Shown piece after piece: positions 1 to 12,200 of a stretch of 64,000 nt of DNA. The stretch's first letter is position 1. Each line of letters opens with the position of its first letter. A model generated the notes under the pieces. That model saw only the letters and a program-made list of their open reading frames with translations, had not been told where the DNA came from and searched no databases. The DNA is from Pyronema omphalodes (Eukaryota > Ascomycota > Pezizomycetes > Pezizales > Pyronemataceae), in NCBI GenBank assembly GCA_024516155.1, contig JAJJXM010000004.1:1364001-1428000 (forward strand), in the 5' to 3' direction. The position numbers were made by a program, and so were the translations under genes.

Positions 1-11
1 ATAGAGTTGCC

Positions 12-58
12 TACTCGTGCCTAAACGTGGTGCTAATCATCACCTTTAGGCATGAGTA
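12..58. repeat. decayed foldback palindrome
   Basis: An imperfect inverted repeat with arms at 12-25 and 45-58 (TACTCGTGCCTAAA against TTTAGGCATGAGTA). It is a degraded relative of the near-perfect palindrome at 33233-33284. Both carry TA at the outer ends, as a small foldback element with a TA target would. One mismatch is visible in the arms and the centre has diverged. The rest of 59-367 shows no gene. Confidence 0.6.
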
Positions 59-367
59 CATAGTAAAGAGGCGTCTGATATTTCGATTCAGCGGAATGCT
101 TACATGACTTCCTTCTCTGGTGTAAGATGTGATAGCGAGTGGAGGACTCTAAAGTAGAGAGAGAAAAAAGCACCCATAGGGTGCTGCACAAGGCAGATTT
201 TCTGCGAGTAACCCCTGTTGATCACTGTTCGTAAGGGTCTATATTCAGAAGTTATTACCCATTTTAGAATGGCAGCTGAAGGAGAATCAAGAGCTGATAG
301 CGAGAAAAAGCAAAACCTAATGTGTACTGCAGAGTGGTATTCGAGAACAGTGCGCATGAAAAAAGAA

Positions 368-440
368 AGCCCCACGCGGGGGTCGAACCCGCAACCTTCA
401 GATTAAGAGTCTGACGCTCTACCGATTGAGCTAGCGAGGC
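368..440 (-). tRNA. tRNA-Lys(CTT), copy 1
   Basis: On the - strand this folds as a complete cloverleaf: a 7-bp acceptor stem (GCCTCGC with GTGGGGC, two G-T pairs), D arm, anticodon stem TCAGA/TCTGA with loop CTCTTAA giving anticodon CTT, and T arm GCGGG TTCGACC CCCGC. There is no intron. The discriminator reads U. A T-rich stretch follows the 3' end and could serve as the Pol III terminator. The 73 nt are identical to the copies at 23045-23117 and 39677-39749. The flanks form an 8-bp inverted repeat (363-370 with 441-448). Confidence 0.97.
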
Positions 441-500
441 GCTTTCTTGAGGAGTTTCCTTAAGTAAACATTATACAGTAAATAATAATACAGGTTTGTG

Positions 501-1160
501 CAGACCTCCCAAGCGTATAACCAGTTTACCGGACAAAATCGTAAACCAAGCAAACTGAACTGACAATTCACAGTTAGTTGGTGAAGTTTTGGTGTCCCGG
601 GTACACAGTTGGTTCAGTTCTGAGGGGTCTATCGAACCAGGTAACTGCAACGCACTGATTTAACGGACTCGGTGAATACAAACCGGTTTGACCGAACCGG
701 GAACCAGTGCATGCAGGAATAAATAATGTATTCAACCTCGTTTTAACCCACCGGTGGCCGAGCCTGCTAGTTTCTCAACCCTCCTTAATCCACCAGTTTC
801 TGGTAACCAGGTTTTCCATCAGTTCCCGCGATGACTGCCGAGCATGAGCTGCTGTTTTTCGAATACTCCGGAAGCCATTAATGGGCTCAAGAGCTTCAAT
901 CGTAGGCGTCAGTTCTGATTTCTGGCGACCCAGTTAGAATAGAATTTCGTTATGTATGCACTGAATAATATTTATTGTCCCTTCATAAACCAGTTCCTTT
1001 GGACAAACCAATTTTTGCAGTTTTAAACAGTTCACCTGGTTTGCCAAGCCTTGCATTGGGTTAACTGAACTGGTTCGCCGTACAGTTCTCGTATTTCAAC
1101 AGTCCGTACAATCCGTTTTGGTCGTCATTTTAAACTGGTTTATACACCTGGGAGGTCTTG
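501..1160. mobile_element. decayed inverted-repeat element (MITE-like)
   Basis: The left end (CAGACCTCCCAAGCGTATAA...) matches the reverse complement of the right end (CAAGACCTCCCAGGTGTATA...) over roughly 27 bp with a few differences. The interior repeats variants of AACCAGTTCAGTTAACC in both orientations. No ORF for a transposase is present, so it would be non-autonomous. The related locus at 39750-40000 lacks this block between matching flanks, which supports an insertion. I could not find a clean target-site duplication, so the superfamily is unknown. Confidence 0.6.
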
Positions 1161-1451
1161 ACCCGTGATAAAGATGTGGCGGGAGCGGCGGACTTCACAG
1201 GTGATGATGTGAATATTGAGGCCATAAGCAAATTGTGGGCTTTCAGACTGAAGATGTTATTTGGGTACGATATTATGTAGTAGTAGGATATACCTATGGT
1301 TCCGTTCTTGCAGTACATATATAGTATCCTTCTACATTATTTCCTGCGATCCTCATAGTGCGTTACATATTGTCCTCCGGCTCAGAATCGATGCTATCGC
1401 CAACAAAATACATGGAGGTTGGATGGAGGTTAGCCAAAACAGAGGAAAGGT

Positions 1452-1915
1452 GATGCCGGTGGCGGTCAATGGATATCTCATACCGACGCGGCATGGAACA
1501 TGCATCAGATTTCAAGCTCCATTTTTCTCAACTTCCACAATGCCTATCGACGTTGCCACAGCCTCATATTTATTCTTATCACCAGACAAACATCATCGAT
1601 TCATCGATTCATGGATACATTTCAACCACTTTAGTCACAATACGACAGACACATGCTACCTACAGCCGTGATACAAAGTATGTACGTTACTCCTTTTACA
1701 TAGCCAAGTACACGTCTTGGATTGGGTTATTACAGTGCTTACTATTTTTCGAAACAAAGCTTCGTGTAACCCGACCAATCGACGGAATTATGATGTTAAA
1801 AAGTCCCGAACATTCATACGACGGAGGCCGCGTATGAGCGTTCTATCATCACCAAGGCATCATTTCTCAAGCTCAACTAACATATATCACGCTAATTAAT
1901 CAATCAAACACTCCA
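1452..1915 (+). repeat. dispersed repeat, copy A
   Basis: This block matches the reverse complement of about 32643-33214 along nearly its whole length, with point differences and small indels. An example is ACGGAGG..CGTATGAGCG..TCATCACCAAG near 1820-1860 against the complement of 32700-32750. It contains no gene of recognisable function. The short open frames it carries are shared between copies but broken by differences. It is probably a fragment of a transposable element or a non-autonomous repeat. Confidence 0.75.
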
Positions 1916-2844
1916 CTACAAGCTTTCTCCTTCAACTCGAAATTTCACTCCTTCCTTCTTCTCCCCTTGGCCTTGGAAGTCTAGGCTGCCCTCCAAACCG
2001 CCTTCAGTATACAGCAACCCTGCCCATGGCTACATCTCTATCTTTATATAGCTAACGCAACAACGGGGTTGAATCAATAATTTGAAGCAGATAGTACAGA
2101 CTTGACATCTCTTGATGAAGTCTCGTTTCGGGCAATTTGTAGCAAAAACTTGAGAAGCTCAACTTACCGTTACTTCGGCATTGCACCATTTAGTCGAGGG
2201 AAGTATCCTGGTAGTTGGGATACTCTTTCTTAAAGCACTATGGAGACATAGGAAAGAAATGACGTTTCCTCGGATAGAAGGCTTTTTTTTTTTTCAGAAG
2301 CTTCAATTGTTAAGCCAAGCCACAGCCAGCAACAACTCGCTGGGCTTCTCAAGAGAAAATTGCATATGATGGTAAAAACGATGAAAGATATCAAGGGCTA
2401 CAATCTAAGCCTTTTCTTTAAGTTCTAGGGGACTTTGGAGTATATTTTGCCGCAGGTCGATGAATTTGAGGTTGATTTCTGGAAATTGTAGGTTCAAACA
2501 TCATGGATTATCACTTGTTTTATCCTGGACAAAATGCGTTCCAAACTTTTGCGTTGCTTGTCATCACGCGAAATCAATTTTAAAAGTGAAAGCCCATGAT
2601 AAAATCACTGATTGAGACATAAGCTTCATGATGAGGTAAAACGGTTGCAAAGTGAATGGCTAGTTCCGTAATATTCAGAAGGCCAAGTTTTTTTCCTCAC
2701 TCTATTTCTAGTCTCCATGCGAACCTCGGAACATCCTAGCAGCGCATGCGGAGTAGGCGGATGTACCATCGCGATAAGCAAAACCTTATTCCCGGCCGTG
2801 GTCGCCGCCTTCCCCACCGCGTTTAATTCCGACGACGCGCCACG

Positions 2845-3983
2845 ATGTCTCTCGACGCCAAAGAAACCGTTTCCGCACCCTCATCACCCGCTGCGCAAAG
2901 AGAACATTCGCCGTACAGAGGATTTGTCGCCGGTGTCTTCTCCGGAGTCTCAAAATTGGCTGGTAGCGATAACCACCACACCTAAACCATGAGCGGACGC
3001 TGATAATCGACAATAGTTGGACATCCGTGCGTTTTCCCAGGCCTATGATTATGAGGGACAACGGATTGACCAAATAAAAGCTTCGATACGATCAAGGTCC
3101 GACTACAAACTTCGCCGCCGGATCGCTTCAAGGGACCCCTCGATTGTCTACTCAAAACTTGTCGGCATGAGGGTGTTCGTGCGGTCTACAAGGGTGCTAC
3201 GCCCCCGCTTGTTGGATGGATGTGTATGGATTCAGTGTATGTTACCACGGGTAATTGACTCTGTGAGTCTATGACGCCTTTACTAAATGTTTTGTAGGAT
3301 GTTGGGATCTCTTCATAACTACCGGGCATTGATCAAAGAACACGTTTACAAAGGACAACCTCTCGATGTCGTTGGTCACGGATTTGCGGGAATCCTATCA
3401 GGATGGACTGTATCGTTCATCGCAGCGCCAGTTGAGCATGTCAAGGCGCGTCTGCAGGTACAATACCATCGTGCAGGACAGAAGCCACGCTACAGCGGTC
3501 CGATCGATTGCACCAAGCAGCTTCTCAAAGGCTACGGTATCCCCGGATTATACCATGGACTTTGTTCCACCTTATTGTTCCGGACTTGGTTTTTCGCCTG
3601 GTGGGGCTCGTATGAAGTGTTTACGCAGATGTTTAAGAAACATACGGATTTGTCGGAGCCGGCTATAAACTTTTGGGCTGGAGGTTTGTCCGCTCAGGTT
3701 TTCTGGATTACGAGTTATCCTTCCGATGTTGTCAAGCAGAGGATCATGACGGATCCGCTCGAGCCTGGCGAGAGAAAATTCCCAAGATGGAGGGATGCCG
3801 CAAAGGCGGTTTACAAGGAGAATGGATGGAAGGGTTACTGGCGGTAAGTCATCTGTTTAATAACTCGAATTGAGCGTGGGCTGACTTGCAAACAGAGGAT
3901 TTGTGCCCTGTTTCTTGAGAGCATTTCCTGCCAACGCCACGGCATTATTTGCATTTGAAGCCGTTATGAAAGTGCTGCCATAG
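2845..3983 (+). CDS. mitochondrial carrier family (SLC25) protein
   Basis: Exons are 2845-2962, 3017-3026, 3081-3236, 3298-3843 and 3896-3983, giving 305 aa, the usual length for a mitochondrial carrier. All four introns are GT-AG and 52-61 nt; the third has a TACTAA-like branch site. The three signature motifs of the tripartite family are visible: HPFDTIKVR (P43), APVEHVKAR (P139) and YPSDVVKQR (P236). The protein sits in the mitochondrial inner membrane with six predicted helices and exchanges small solutes. The sequence resembles the basic amino-acid/carnitine branch (YMC1/ORT1/SLC25A29-45-like), but the substrate cannot be assigned from sequence alone. Exon 2 is only 10 nt and encodes part of the invariant GHP segment. 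The start at MSLDAKET is the first ATG in frame and leaves a short tail before helix 1. The next gene, 730 bp downstream, is on the same strand. Confidence 0.93.
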
Positions 3984-4713
3984 AATATGGACATACATAC
4001 GGACGAAGAAAATGAAGTGTAAATATTTGATGGGATCTGTTTGCAGTGTTGTCATACCTGTATCATTATCTGTACATTATAGATTGGGAATTGGGCAAAG
4101 TTGGAATGCGAGGTTGAGGCGGTGTGTAACAGTTAGCTATTCGCCGTGATGCCTCCTCGGCCACAATGCCGAACTTCATCTGCCGCGGCCATGTTGATCT
4201 TACCAATCCCAATTGCCTCAACTTAAGCTTAAAGCTCCCCCCATAACCCTAGCCCCTAGGGTCACGGGAGCTGACATCGTCTTGATCCTGCTGGAATGAT
4301 GCACAGCATGTCGTGTCATCCCCTTTCTGTGTTGGAATTCCCTTTTTCTATCAAAGTGCACGCGCCCAAGGAAGGTCCGAGCGCAAGGCTAGTTACTAAC
4401 GTATGGGCCACGCACACGTCGTGAGTTGAGTCCCGAGTGAAGTTGACAACGATTGCTCTCCGTCAACGGGCGTCTTACACTTTTTGACGGACGGCTGTCT
4501 CACTCCTGACTTTACTGACCGATACCAGCGCCAGCAACAGCAAGACTCAATTATACGCAATTCAACCGGTTTCTCTATCTACAGCAGAGGTCAATCGAGA
4601 GAAACACTGCATCCACCACCACTACCACCACTACTACCACCACCTCCACCAAGAACACCAAGAACACCCACCATTCAACTCCGAAATCAGCTTCACGGCT
4701 CCCAATCTGTCGC
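3984..4713. promoter_or_regulatory. intergenic region and probable Rex3 promoter/5' UTR
   Basis: The 730 bp between the carrier stop and the Rex3 start hold the carrier 3' UTR and the Rex3 upstream region. A run of CAC/ACC triplets occurs at about 4611-4655. No separate gene or clear TATA element can be supported. The open frame from 4484 is low-complexity and lies upstream of the conserved Rex3 start. Confidence 0.5.
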
Positions 4714-6904
4714 ATGTTTCGTCCACTCAACTTATTCTCCGACGCCGCCGATGATCCGGTACCGTGTCCGGCATTGCTCGACAATCTGCCATGTCCAATT
4801 CTACGCTGTCTCTTCTCTCATGAGTTGAAGCCTCCGCCGCGGGGTCCTCCATCTCTATCTCAAAAAAGCAATGCTGTGTCTCCGGTCACAATTGAGCAGA
4901 GACCCCACTCCCCGCCTTCGCGAACTGCTGGGCTGAGTGCAGCTGAGAAGAAGCTAAAGGAGATTGTGGAGGGAAAGAAGACACAGGATATCACAGTTGG
5001 AAAACGAAAGGCGGTTTCGCCCCAGCGTTCACAACAAGACGTGATTACAAATCAAACGTCAGACGACGGGCACCTATCTAAGCGAAGGGCCTCCGGAGCT
5101 ACGAGCTTAGCTGATGTCTCCGACATTGAGTGGCCAACACTTGCACAGTCGGCTGGGAAGCCATCAAGGTCTAAGAGCCCTGATACATCTCCGGTATGTC
5201 CATCTTATCATCTAGCCTATTTTTAAATTGTGGGGTAGAATGTGGAGCTGACTCTAGAAGACTATCAAAGCTGGAAGCGGAAGCTTAGCAGTCAAGACCA
5301 ACGCGGTCAACACCAAAGCTTCCTCATCACGAACCCTCAAACGACCTGCATCAGACTCTCCCATTGCCTCAACCCCTCCGAAAACAGATCCTCTGAAACG
5401 ACCCAAGGTTACGGCCCCATCTCCAACTCCAAAAGCAACTGCGCCATCTCCAACGCCAAAGTCAACCACCACAAAGGCAGCTGAAGATGCGAAGAATAAA
5501 GCCACACCTACCGCGAATCAAACGCTGAACCCACGGCTTGTTGCTCGATCACCAGCACCTCACGCACAACGCCTTAAATACCTTCAAATACTACAAACCG
5601 AACTCACCCGTCTTTCGGGTTACCCAAAGAGCGAAGCATCTCAGCAAAAAATAATCATGAAGTGTCTCGACCTGGAAGAAGAAATTGCAACAAAGAAACG
5701 CGAAATTTACCGTCAATCGATTTCTAACCTCTGCATGCGATACAAGAAGGCTACTCCTGCGGATTACGCGAAGGAGTTGGAGGAAGAGAAACGAAAGGCT
5801 GCACCTCCTCCGGAACCGACCCCTCTTTCGAGATTCGGTTTAGACAATAATAAGCCAGCACTCACCACTGGTCTCCCCAAGGCTGTAGAAATTACACGTC
5901 TTAAAGACTTCGTCCATAAACCAGAAGTTTTAAAGGCCCACGGCTACATTCTCACCCCGCCGACTGCAGCCGAGATCGCAGCTGCATCCGAAGGAGTCGC
6001 GGCTTCTGGTGGCTATGAACAATGTGAACGCTGCACGCAGCGCTTCCAAGTCTTCCCCGGCCGCCGGGAAAGCGATGGAGCGTTGACAACATGCGGCAAC
6101 TGCGTTTACCACCACGGCCGCAAATTCATCTACCGGTCTTCAAAGGCCGCTACAACTTCTGAACAACGCTGGTCCTGCTGCCAAAGTGTCGTCGGTTTCG
6201 ACCCCGGGTGTGAAACTGCCCCTCATCACGTCTTTAAAGTTTCTTCTGCCGCCCGTCTTGCACTGTCTCTCAACTTTGCCTACACCCCCATAAACCCAAA
6301 GTTGAAGACAGAGCGCGCTTTGGCATTGGACTGTGAGATGGGCTACACTACCCATGGATTGGAACTGGTCCGTATCACTGCCACCGCTTTCCCCAGCGGA
6401 AAGACCGTTATTGACGCATTGGTGAAACCATATGGTGTCATTCTCGACCTCAATTCACGATTCTCTGGTGTTACTGCGGAGATGATGCGTGCCGCTTCAC
6501 CATGGAAAGCCACTGAACCTTACCCTGATGCGGCGACTACAGATCTGTTGAATCCAACCATGTCAGCACCACCTAAGCAGCTCGGATACTTTTCTAGTCC
6601 GGAACTTGCACGCAAGGCATTGTGGCATTACATTGGGCCCGAGACTATCTTAATCGGACATGCGTTGGAAAACGACCTAATGCATCTGAGGATGTGTCAC
6701 GAGAATGTGGTTGATACAATTATTCTGTTCCCGCACGTTAAAGGGTTCCCAATGAGAAATAAATTAAAGTTCTTGGTGGAACGGGAGCTAGGAAGAGAGA
6801 TTCAACAGGACAGTGTTGTTGGGCACGATTCGGCTACTGATGCTAGGTGTGCTGCGGAGTTGGTAAGAAGAAGAATCAGGGATGAGGAGGAGAGGAAGAA
6901 GTAG
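4714..6904 (+). CDS. REX3: RNA exonuclease 3 (DEDDh family)
   Basis: Exons are 4714-5193 and 5258-6904 with one 64-nt GT-AG intron (branch GCTGAC just before CTCTAG), giving 708 aa. Known Rex3 proteins are 3'-5' exoribonucleases that trim the RNA component of RNase MRP and other stable RNAs in the nucleus. The N-terminus (MFRPLNLF) is followed by a CCCH-like cluster (residues about 18-37, ending CLFSH). Residues about 40-290 are a low-complexity Ser/Pro/Lys linker. A second Cys cluster CERC...CGNC follows. The exonuclease domain shows all DEDDh residues: D518 and E520 (ALDCEMG), D633 (GHALENDL), H683 and D688 (GHDSATDA). The catalytic site therefore looks intact. Only the linker is poorly constrained, so the intron ends there rest on frame and splice signals. 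Confidence 0.93.
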
Positions 6905-8714
6905 AAGTTCCTAGACTCTGTGAACATCAAAGTCGATGACAAAGGGGGTACTTGTAAGGTGTTGGAGTTTTTGTTTGATACGGCGGCTTAGAAGACGAGC
7001 ATGGGAAGGTGTTTACGGCGTTTTCAATTTGTGGCTTAGGTTGGGTGGGAATTGGAATTTTGGGTCTTTGCATCGGTGGGGTTACTGTTACATACATATG
7101 ATTAATGGGCGGACGAAGAGAAACAGAGTGGAGAGGAGTTGAACGTAGAAACGAGGAAACGGAGGAATAGGGAAACGGAGAACATACTTAGTATGATGAT
7201 TTTAATGTTTACTTTACCTTGTAAATCTGGGAATCTGGGATACCTTAGGTTTTGTGGTCGCATCTTACTTCTGTTTTCCCGGCTGTTGTATTATTTTTTG
7301 TTGTATCATAGGCTTTTATTGGAGTTGTATGGAGAGTACAGGAGGCTTGTTAAGTCAAGGGATGGCTGAGGGTTATGTAGTATTATTCTTTACTGCTGGG
7401 ATGACACGAGTTGCGAGAAACCGGACGAATCCATCATCATACCTATTTTAACTTTATGATTTTGCAAATGAGGAATTCGAGTGACGAGAGCGTGAACTTA
7501 TGCATTTGGGCTTAGGGTAACTGACCTGGCTGTCGCTGCATACCGATCCATTCCGATTCTGCCGACCGGCTCGGCTCTACATAGGAGGAGCCCGGAGCCA
7601 AGCGGAGCCAAGCGGAGTCAACAGCTGTCAAGCTAGCTAGCTACAACCGCGTCGTCTGATCTTAACATATGTACCCCACGGACCACACCACATCACGAGT
7701 CTCAGTCTATGTATGTATCTATTTTGAATACGTCGTAAACCACCCATTCCAAACTCGGCTTTCAAATCCAGCGTGGCTTCGGTATGCCGGCAAAGTTAAG
7801 CCATGGTTCGTGACTAACGAAGTTACCGTCGGGTTTAATATTCGCTAAGTAGTTACTAAGTATGTAGACATGAACTTGAGGTTTTGTACACCATATGCTG
7901 TTGTATAAGTCGGACTGGTAGGTAATTGAGACTTGGTGTTGTATCGTGACTGTGTATGTATATATCCATAATCTACATACGACAGAACATTTGTAATTGC
8001 GTATCCCAATATGAATGGATTCTCTACAGCATGTACTATACAATACTTAACTTAATGTATGCCCGCGGATTCTTTTGACCAAATTATGAAATTGGCATTA
8101 CACCACTTCAAAGCTCGGCTTTCAATCGGGATCTCAACTTCGGTACCGGTTCAATGGCAAACTATAATTCCACGGTATATATTTCCAAGTCCGCGTCCAT
8201 TACTCCGGGACCTATGGTGGTGTACATAGGTACATACATACACATTAACATCTTTTTTGTAATGGTGCTACATACCTAGAGTGCTATATAAAAGCTTAAT
8301 TTTTAGTGGCCGCCTTTGTTTTTCCACGTCTAGAGGCTAGAGCCTAGGAGAAATCTACATATGGTACCCTACATACATAGAACGGGATGTAGTCGGGATC
8401 CGGCTCTTCACCGGTTCTAACGCTCGTGATCCCGGTTCACTCCGATCTTCTTGTGTAGATCCTAACGGCACCATAGCAGAAAGTCGAGTAATCTTTGATT
8501 CTAATCCTAAATAGAAGCCTTGATCCTTAAGCTTCGCTCATGATCCGCTAACTAGCAAATATATGAGTACATAAAGCTTGTCTTGGGTGCATATTTTAAG
8601 TTCCTTCATAACCATACATATGGTGTGTATTTATACAGTACAGGCAACCCGCTAAATAAGCTAGGAATTCTTTATGGACCAGAATGCAGTGAAGATCGTT
8701 ATTGGAGTCTATCT

Positions 8715-8875
8715 ACATATTTACTGTCAAGTAAGTATGTAAGTCCCCTTATGGTATGGTTTCCGCCTGTTTCTAAATCCCGATTCCGGATACATAGATT
8801 CCGGCATCGGGGTCTCGGATGGTAGTGTGTTGGAGGTTATTGAGACATATCCTCGGTTCCGGCATCGATGTTATA
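8715..8875. repeat. imperfect direct repeat, copy 1
   Basis: This block and 9087-9235 share an ordered series of matching segments. They include TACTGTCA(a)GTAA, TCCGCCTRTTTCTRAATCCCG, ACATAGATTCCRGCAT and ATCCTCGG.TCCGG.ATCG. The spacing is about 360 bp and the divergence substantial. It is an old tandem or segmental duplication of non-coding DNA. Confidence 0.6.
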
Positions 8876-9086
8876 TGTATGTCGGTTTTGATATAGGGTC
8901 GGATCTACGTATGTGGACTCTGGAGTAATTATATCATGCCATACTATACATAGATCCTAAGCGTTGTATATCTACTATGTATAGCGCCTGTCAATATCAT
9001 GAGCGACGGGTGGCTATGTAGAGAGATCTATATCTAGAGGTATCCAGAGGTATCTATGTATCTAGATCAATTCATCAATCCGTTAA

Positions 9087-9235
9087 TCCATTACTGTCAG
9101 TAAATAAATCCGGATATAGTATAGTGTCCGCCTATTTCTGAATCCCGAGTTCTATGTAATATGCATAGATTCCAGCATAAGTTGTCTAAGATAAAGGCTA
9201 CATAACCGCTATCCTCGGCTCCGGTATCGGGTTGA
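9087..9235. repeat. imperfect direct repeat, copy 2
   Basis: Second member of the diverged pair described at 8715-8875, in the same orientation. Neither copy contains a plausible ORF. Confidence 0.6.
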
Positions 9236-12200
9236 CGTCCTAACATGCTGACATCCTGACACCATGGGGATCATAATCAAAATCATAAGTGGACAATATG
9301 TATGGTGTCTTATGTAGATCTTACGTAAGTGACATCTTGGATTTATCGTTTCCTTTAATTTAAGATCGATGTTATTAATTAACACCATCTATCACAATTC
9401 GTGGAATTTTTTTATTCCACGGTATGAAGGAATGGGATTTATTATCACTGCAAATATATGGTGTATAGTTGACCTTATATACCCACCAACCTCTGCCCAC
9501 CTTCCTCCTCCCACGAAGCACCGCTGTACCAATAGGTACCTACCCAATCCTCCACAACATCAACTCAATACTAGATGGACGGCTTACGAAGTTCAGTAAT
9601 CCATAGCAGTAAACAAGAAAAACCGCTTTAACCGCTAACGTTGTTAAGTAAGACATAATAAATATGTCTTGATATTATTTCGTTACCGACTGTTATCCCG
9701 GTTGATATACAGATTTGACAGCTGGCCTGTGCGGTGGCCATCATAGGTGTACCATCGAGCTGTTTGGTGCATATTGTATGTGTTCCTGTTTGTAAAGTCT
9801 CAGAATTCTTAAAATCCCCAGGATTTATAAGATTCCCGGGTTCCCCGGGAAGAGAATTCGATATTTTATATCGGCATCTGCCGCAACAGGATGGGATATG
9901 CATATAGGAATTACCCATGAAACAACCCGTTTTCAGCGATCGATTGAATGGTATACCGATGGAATAGGATACCGATAGATTACATACATACAACAGGAAG
10001 TCAGGAACAGCTATGTAGAAAAAAAAGGTGATGAGATTGAAGATGTGATATGTATGGTGCCCAATCATGAGGTAGGATATGATATGATCGAGGTATGATG
10101 AGTTGTTGAAATATCTTTGACGTTTGCATATGGTGCGTGGAGTGCATATTTATATACAATTTCGTACATACAAACAGTAGTATTTCTGCTGAAGCGTTTT
10201 TTTACCTGTGACAGAAGGAGAAGTATGTAGGAGAAGGAGAAGCCCGAGAAGTATATATACAGATGTACACATATGTACCCCCTTCCTACCCCACACTACC
10301 CCCACTTACTAAGGATCTAAGTACCCACGATTTCATCCCATCCTATAAACAAACACCAATATATTAAACCATTCAACCTCCCCTGTCTATGCCTATCCAT
10401 ACTATCTACTTTACTTTCAGACACGGGAAGTTCAAAGTTCACAACCCACATATCACATCAAGTATTAATGTTACACCGTCGCGATCTCGCGAATCGCGGA
10501 GGACACGACATCCCATCCCCTCCTTCCCAAAGGCCGAAAACAAAACGGACGAGAAATAAATTAAATTACATATGGTGTATTGGATACCCTAGTTCAATTC
10601 GTTTACTTCGCAAGCTTTGCAAGTTTCCATGCAGAAAAAGTATATATGATGCGCAATGCATGGATGCATGGATGCACGGGGATTTTAAATTCGGCTACTT
10701 ATGCTATGCTATAGTCGTGGCGGAACAGTTCAAAGAAACAAAAAGAAAAAATCAAATAAAACCATGAAAGCGAATAAGCAAGCGAACAATCAAGCGAGAC
10801 AAAAATAAGAAAAACCAAAAACTTGAATTCCTTACCCCTTACCAACCGAGAAAAAAACAAAAACACAAGCCAAACAACAAACACCCGAACCATCTCTCTA
10901 ATATCATTGGCGATAACATCAGACGAACTCCAACCCAATCCAACCTCAGCTCACCAACCTTAATAGGCCGCACCGAATAAAAAAGTCGCAACTAATAAGC
11001 CGCATTTTTGGAAAGCTAAGCATGCTGCTATGCTGTCATTCCCGGTTAACAATCAACACGTTTTTCCGCCAAAGCTACGAATGCCGCGTCTAAGAATGGC
11101 CGGTCTTTGGAAAAGATTCCTTTTCTATGGTTTCTACGTGTCTTCGGGTTCTAACTTTTTAAAACTACCGAGACTCGGATTGAGATGATACTAAGCCTAG
11201 TTTCGAAGGCATCTAGAAGGTTAGAGTTTAGGGATGGGAGTATGTACAGAGAACATCGATGTATGTTTTTGGGTGCATGGGTACTTGAGTGTTTGGAGAC
11301 TTTGGCACTTTGGTACTTTGATCCAAGGCTGTAGCTTCTTGTATCCTATCTTTATATACATAGACCAGTAAAAAAAATGGAAAAAAGCATGGATGATTGG
11401 ATGATATCAGTATCGATACCGATATCAAAACTGGTACTGATACGTTTGAACCGCCAGTAGTAACAGTAGAAGCATGGAGACGGAGAATATTGCCCTGTCT
11501 TTGTAGTTCCCTTGTTCGTAGTTCGTAGTGTCATAATTGTCAGTTCTTAGTTTGTACTTCCAATATTCGTAGTTCCCGTGTTCGCAGTTCATAGTTCGCA
11601 GATTGTAGTCCCCATGTTCCCCATGTTCACAATGTTCACAATGTTCTCTTTTTCTCATCATCCGTATTCGTAGCTAGTTCCCGTGCTCATAGTTCCCGTG
11701 TTCGCAGTCTATAGTTTATCCGTATGTTTTTTCATTTATAATACATACATCTCTATTAACAACACTCATATTGCTCCGGGGATTACTGCAGCTGATTCGT
11801 AGTGGCATGCATGTAAGTATCTGGTATTCAGCTACGGGTATCTAGTATCCAATATCTAGTTGCATAAGATGAATCATAGATATGATTAAGCACACAAGCA
11901 CATGGTCACATAAAAAATATCAATAAATTTATAATTCAAACCAAATTGACAAACCAAGTAAACAAAACAAACAAACGCATAAATCTTTCAATGTCTCCCA
12001 GGAGTCAGAAAGCATAACCCCAATCCGCTCATACCCGTTCTTGTCTACAAAGTTCGGCAGTGATCATCTATCAGATTCCAGCAGTAGCTTATGGATGCTA
12101 CGATTGGATCCCAGTCGTATCTATCTATTTTGAATTCCGGAGGTTCCATGTATCACATATGTTCTAGGGATTCCCAGTTCACATCGATACCAGCGCCGGT

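Larger units (their letters stand above)
441..2844. other. gene-free stretch with repeat relics
   Basis: No convincing coding region was found. The stretch holds an inverted-repeat element (501-1160), sequence similar to the flank of the third tRNA-Lys (441-500 and about 1161-1395), and one copy of a dispersed repeat (about 1452-1915). The last several hundred bases are presumably the promoter of the carrier gene. A short T run lies at about 2282-2292. Confidence 0.7.

Noticed and set aside
4484..4828. 114-aa frame overlapping the start of Rex3
   Set aside because: Thr/Pro low-complexity sequence in a different frame from the conserved MFRPLNLF start.
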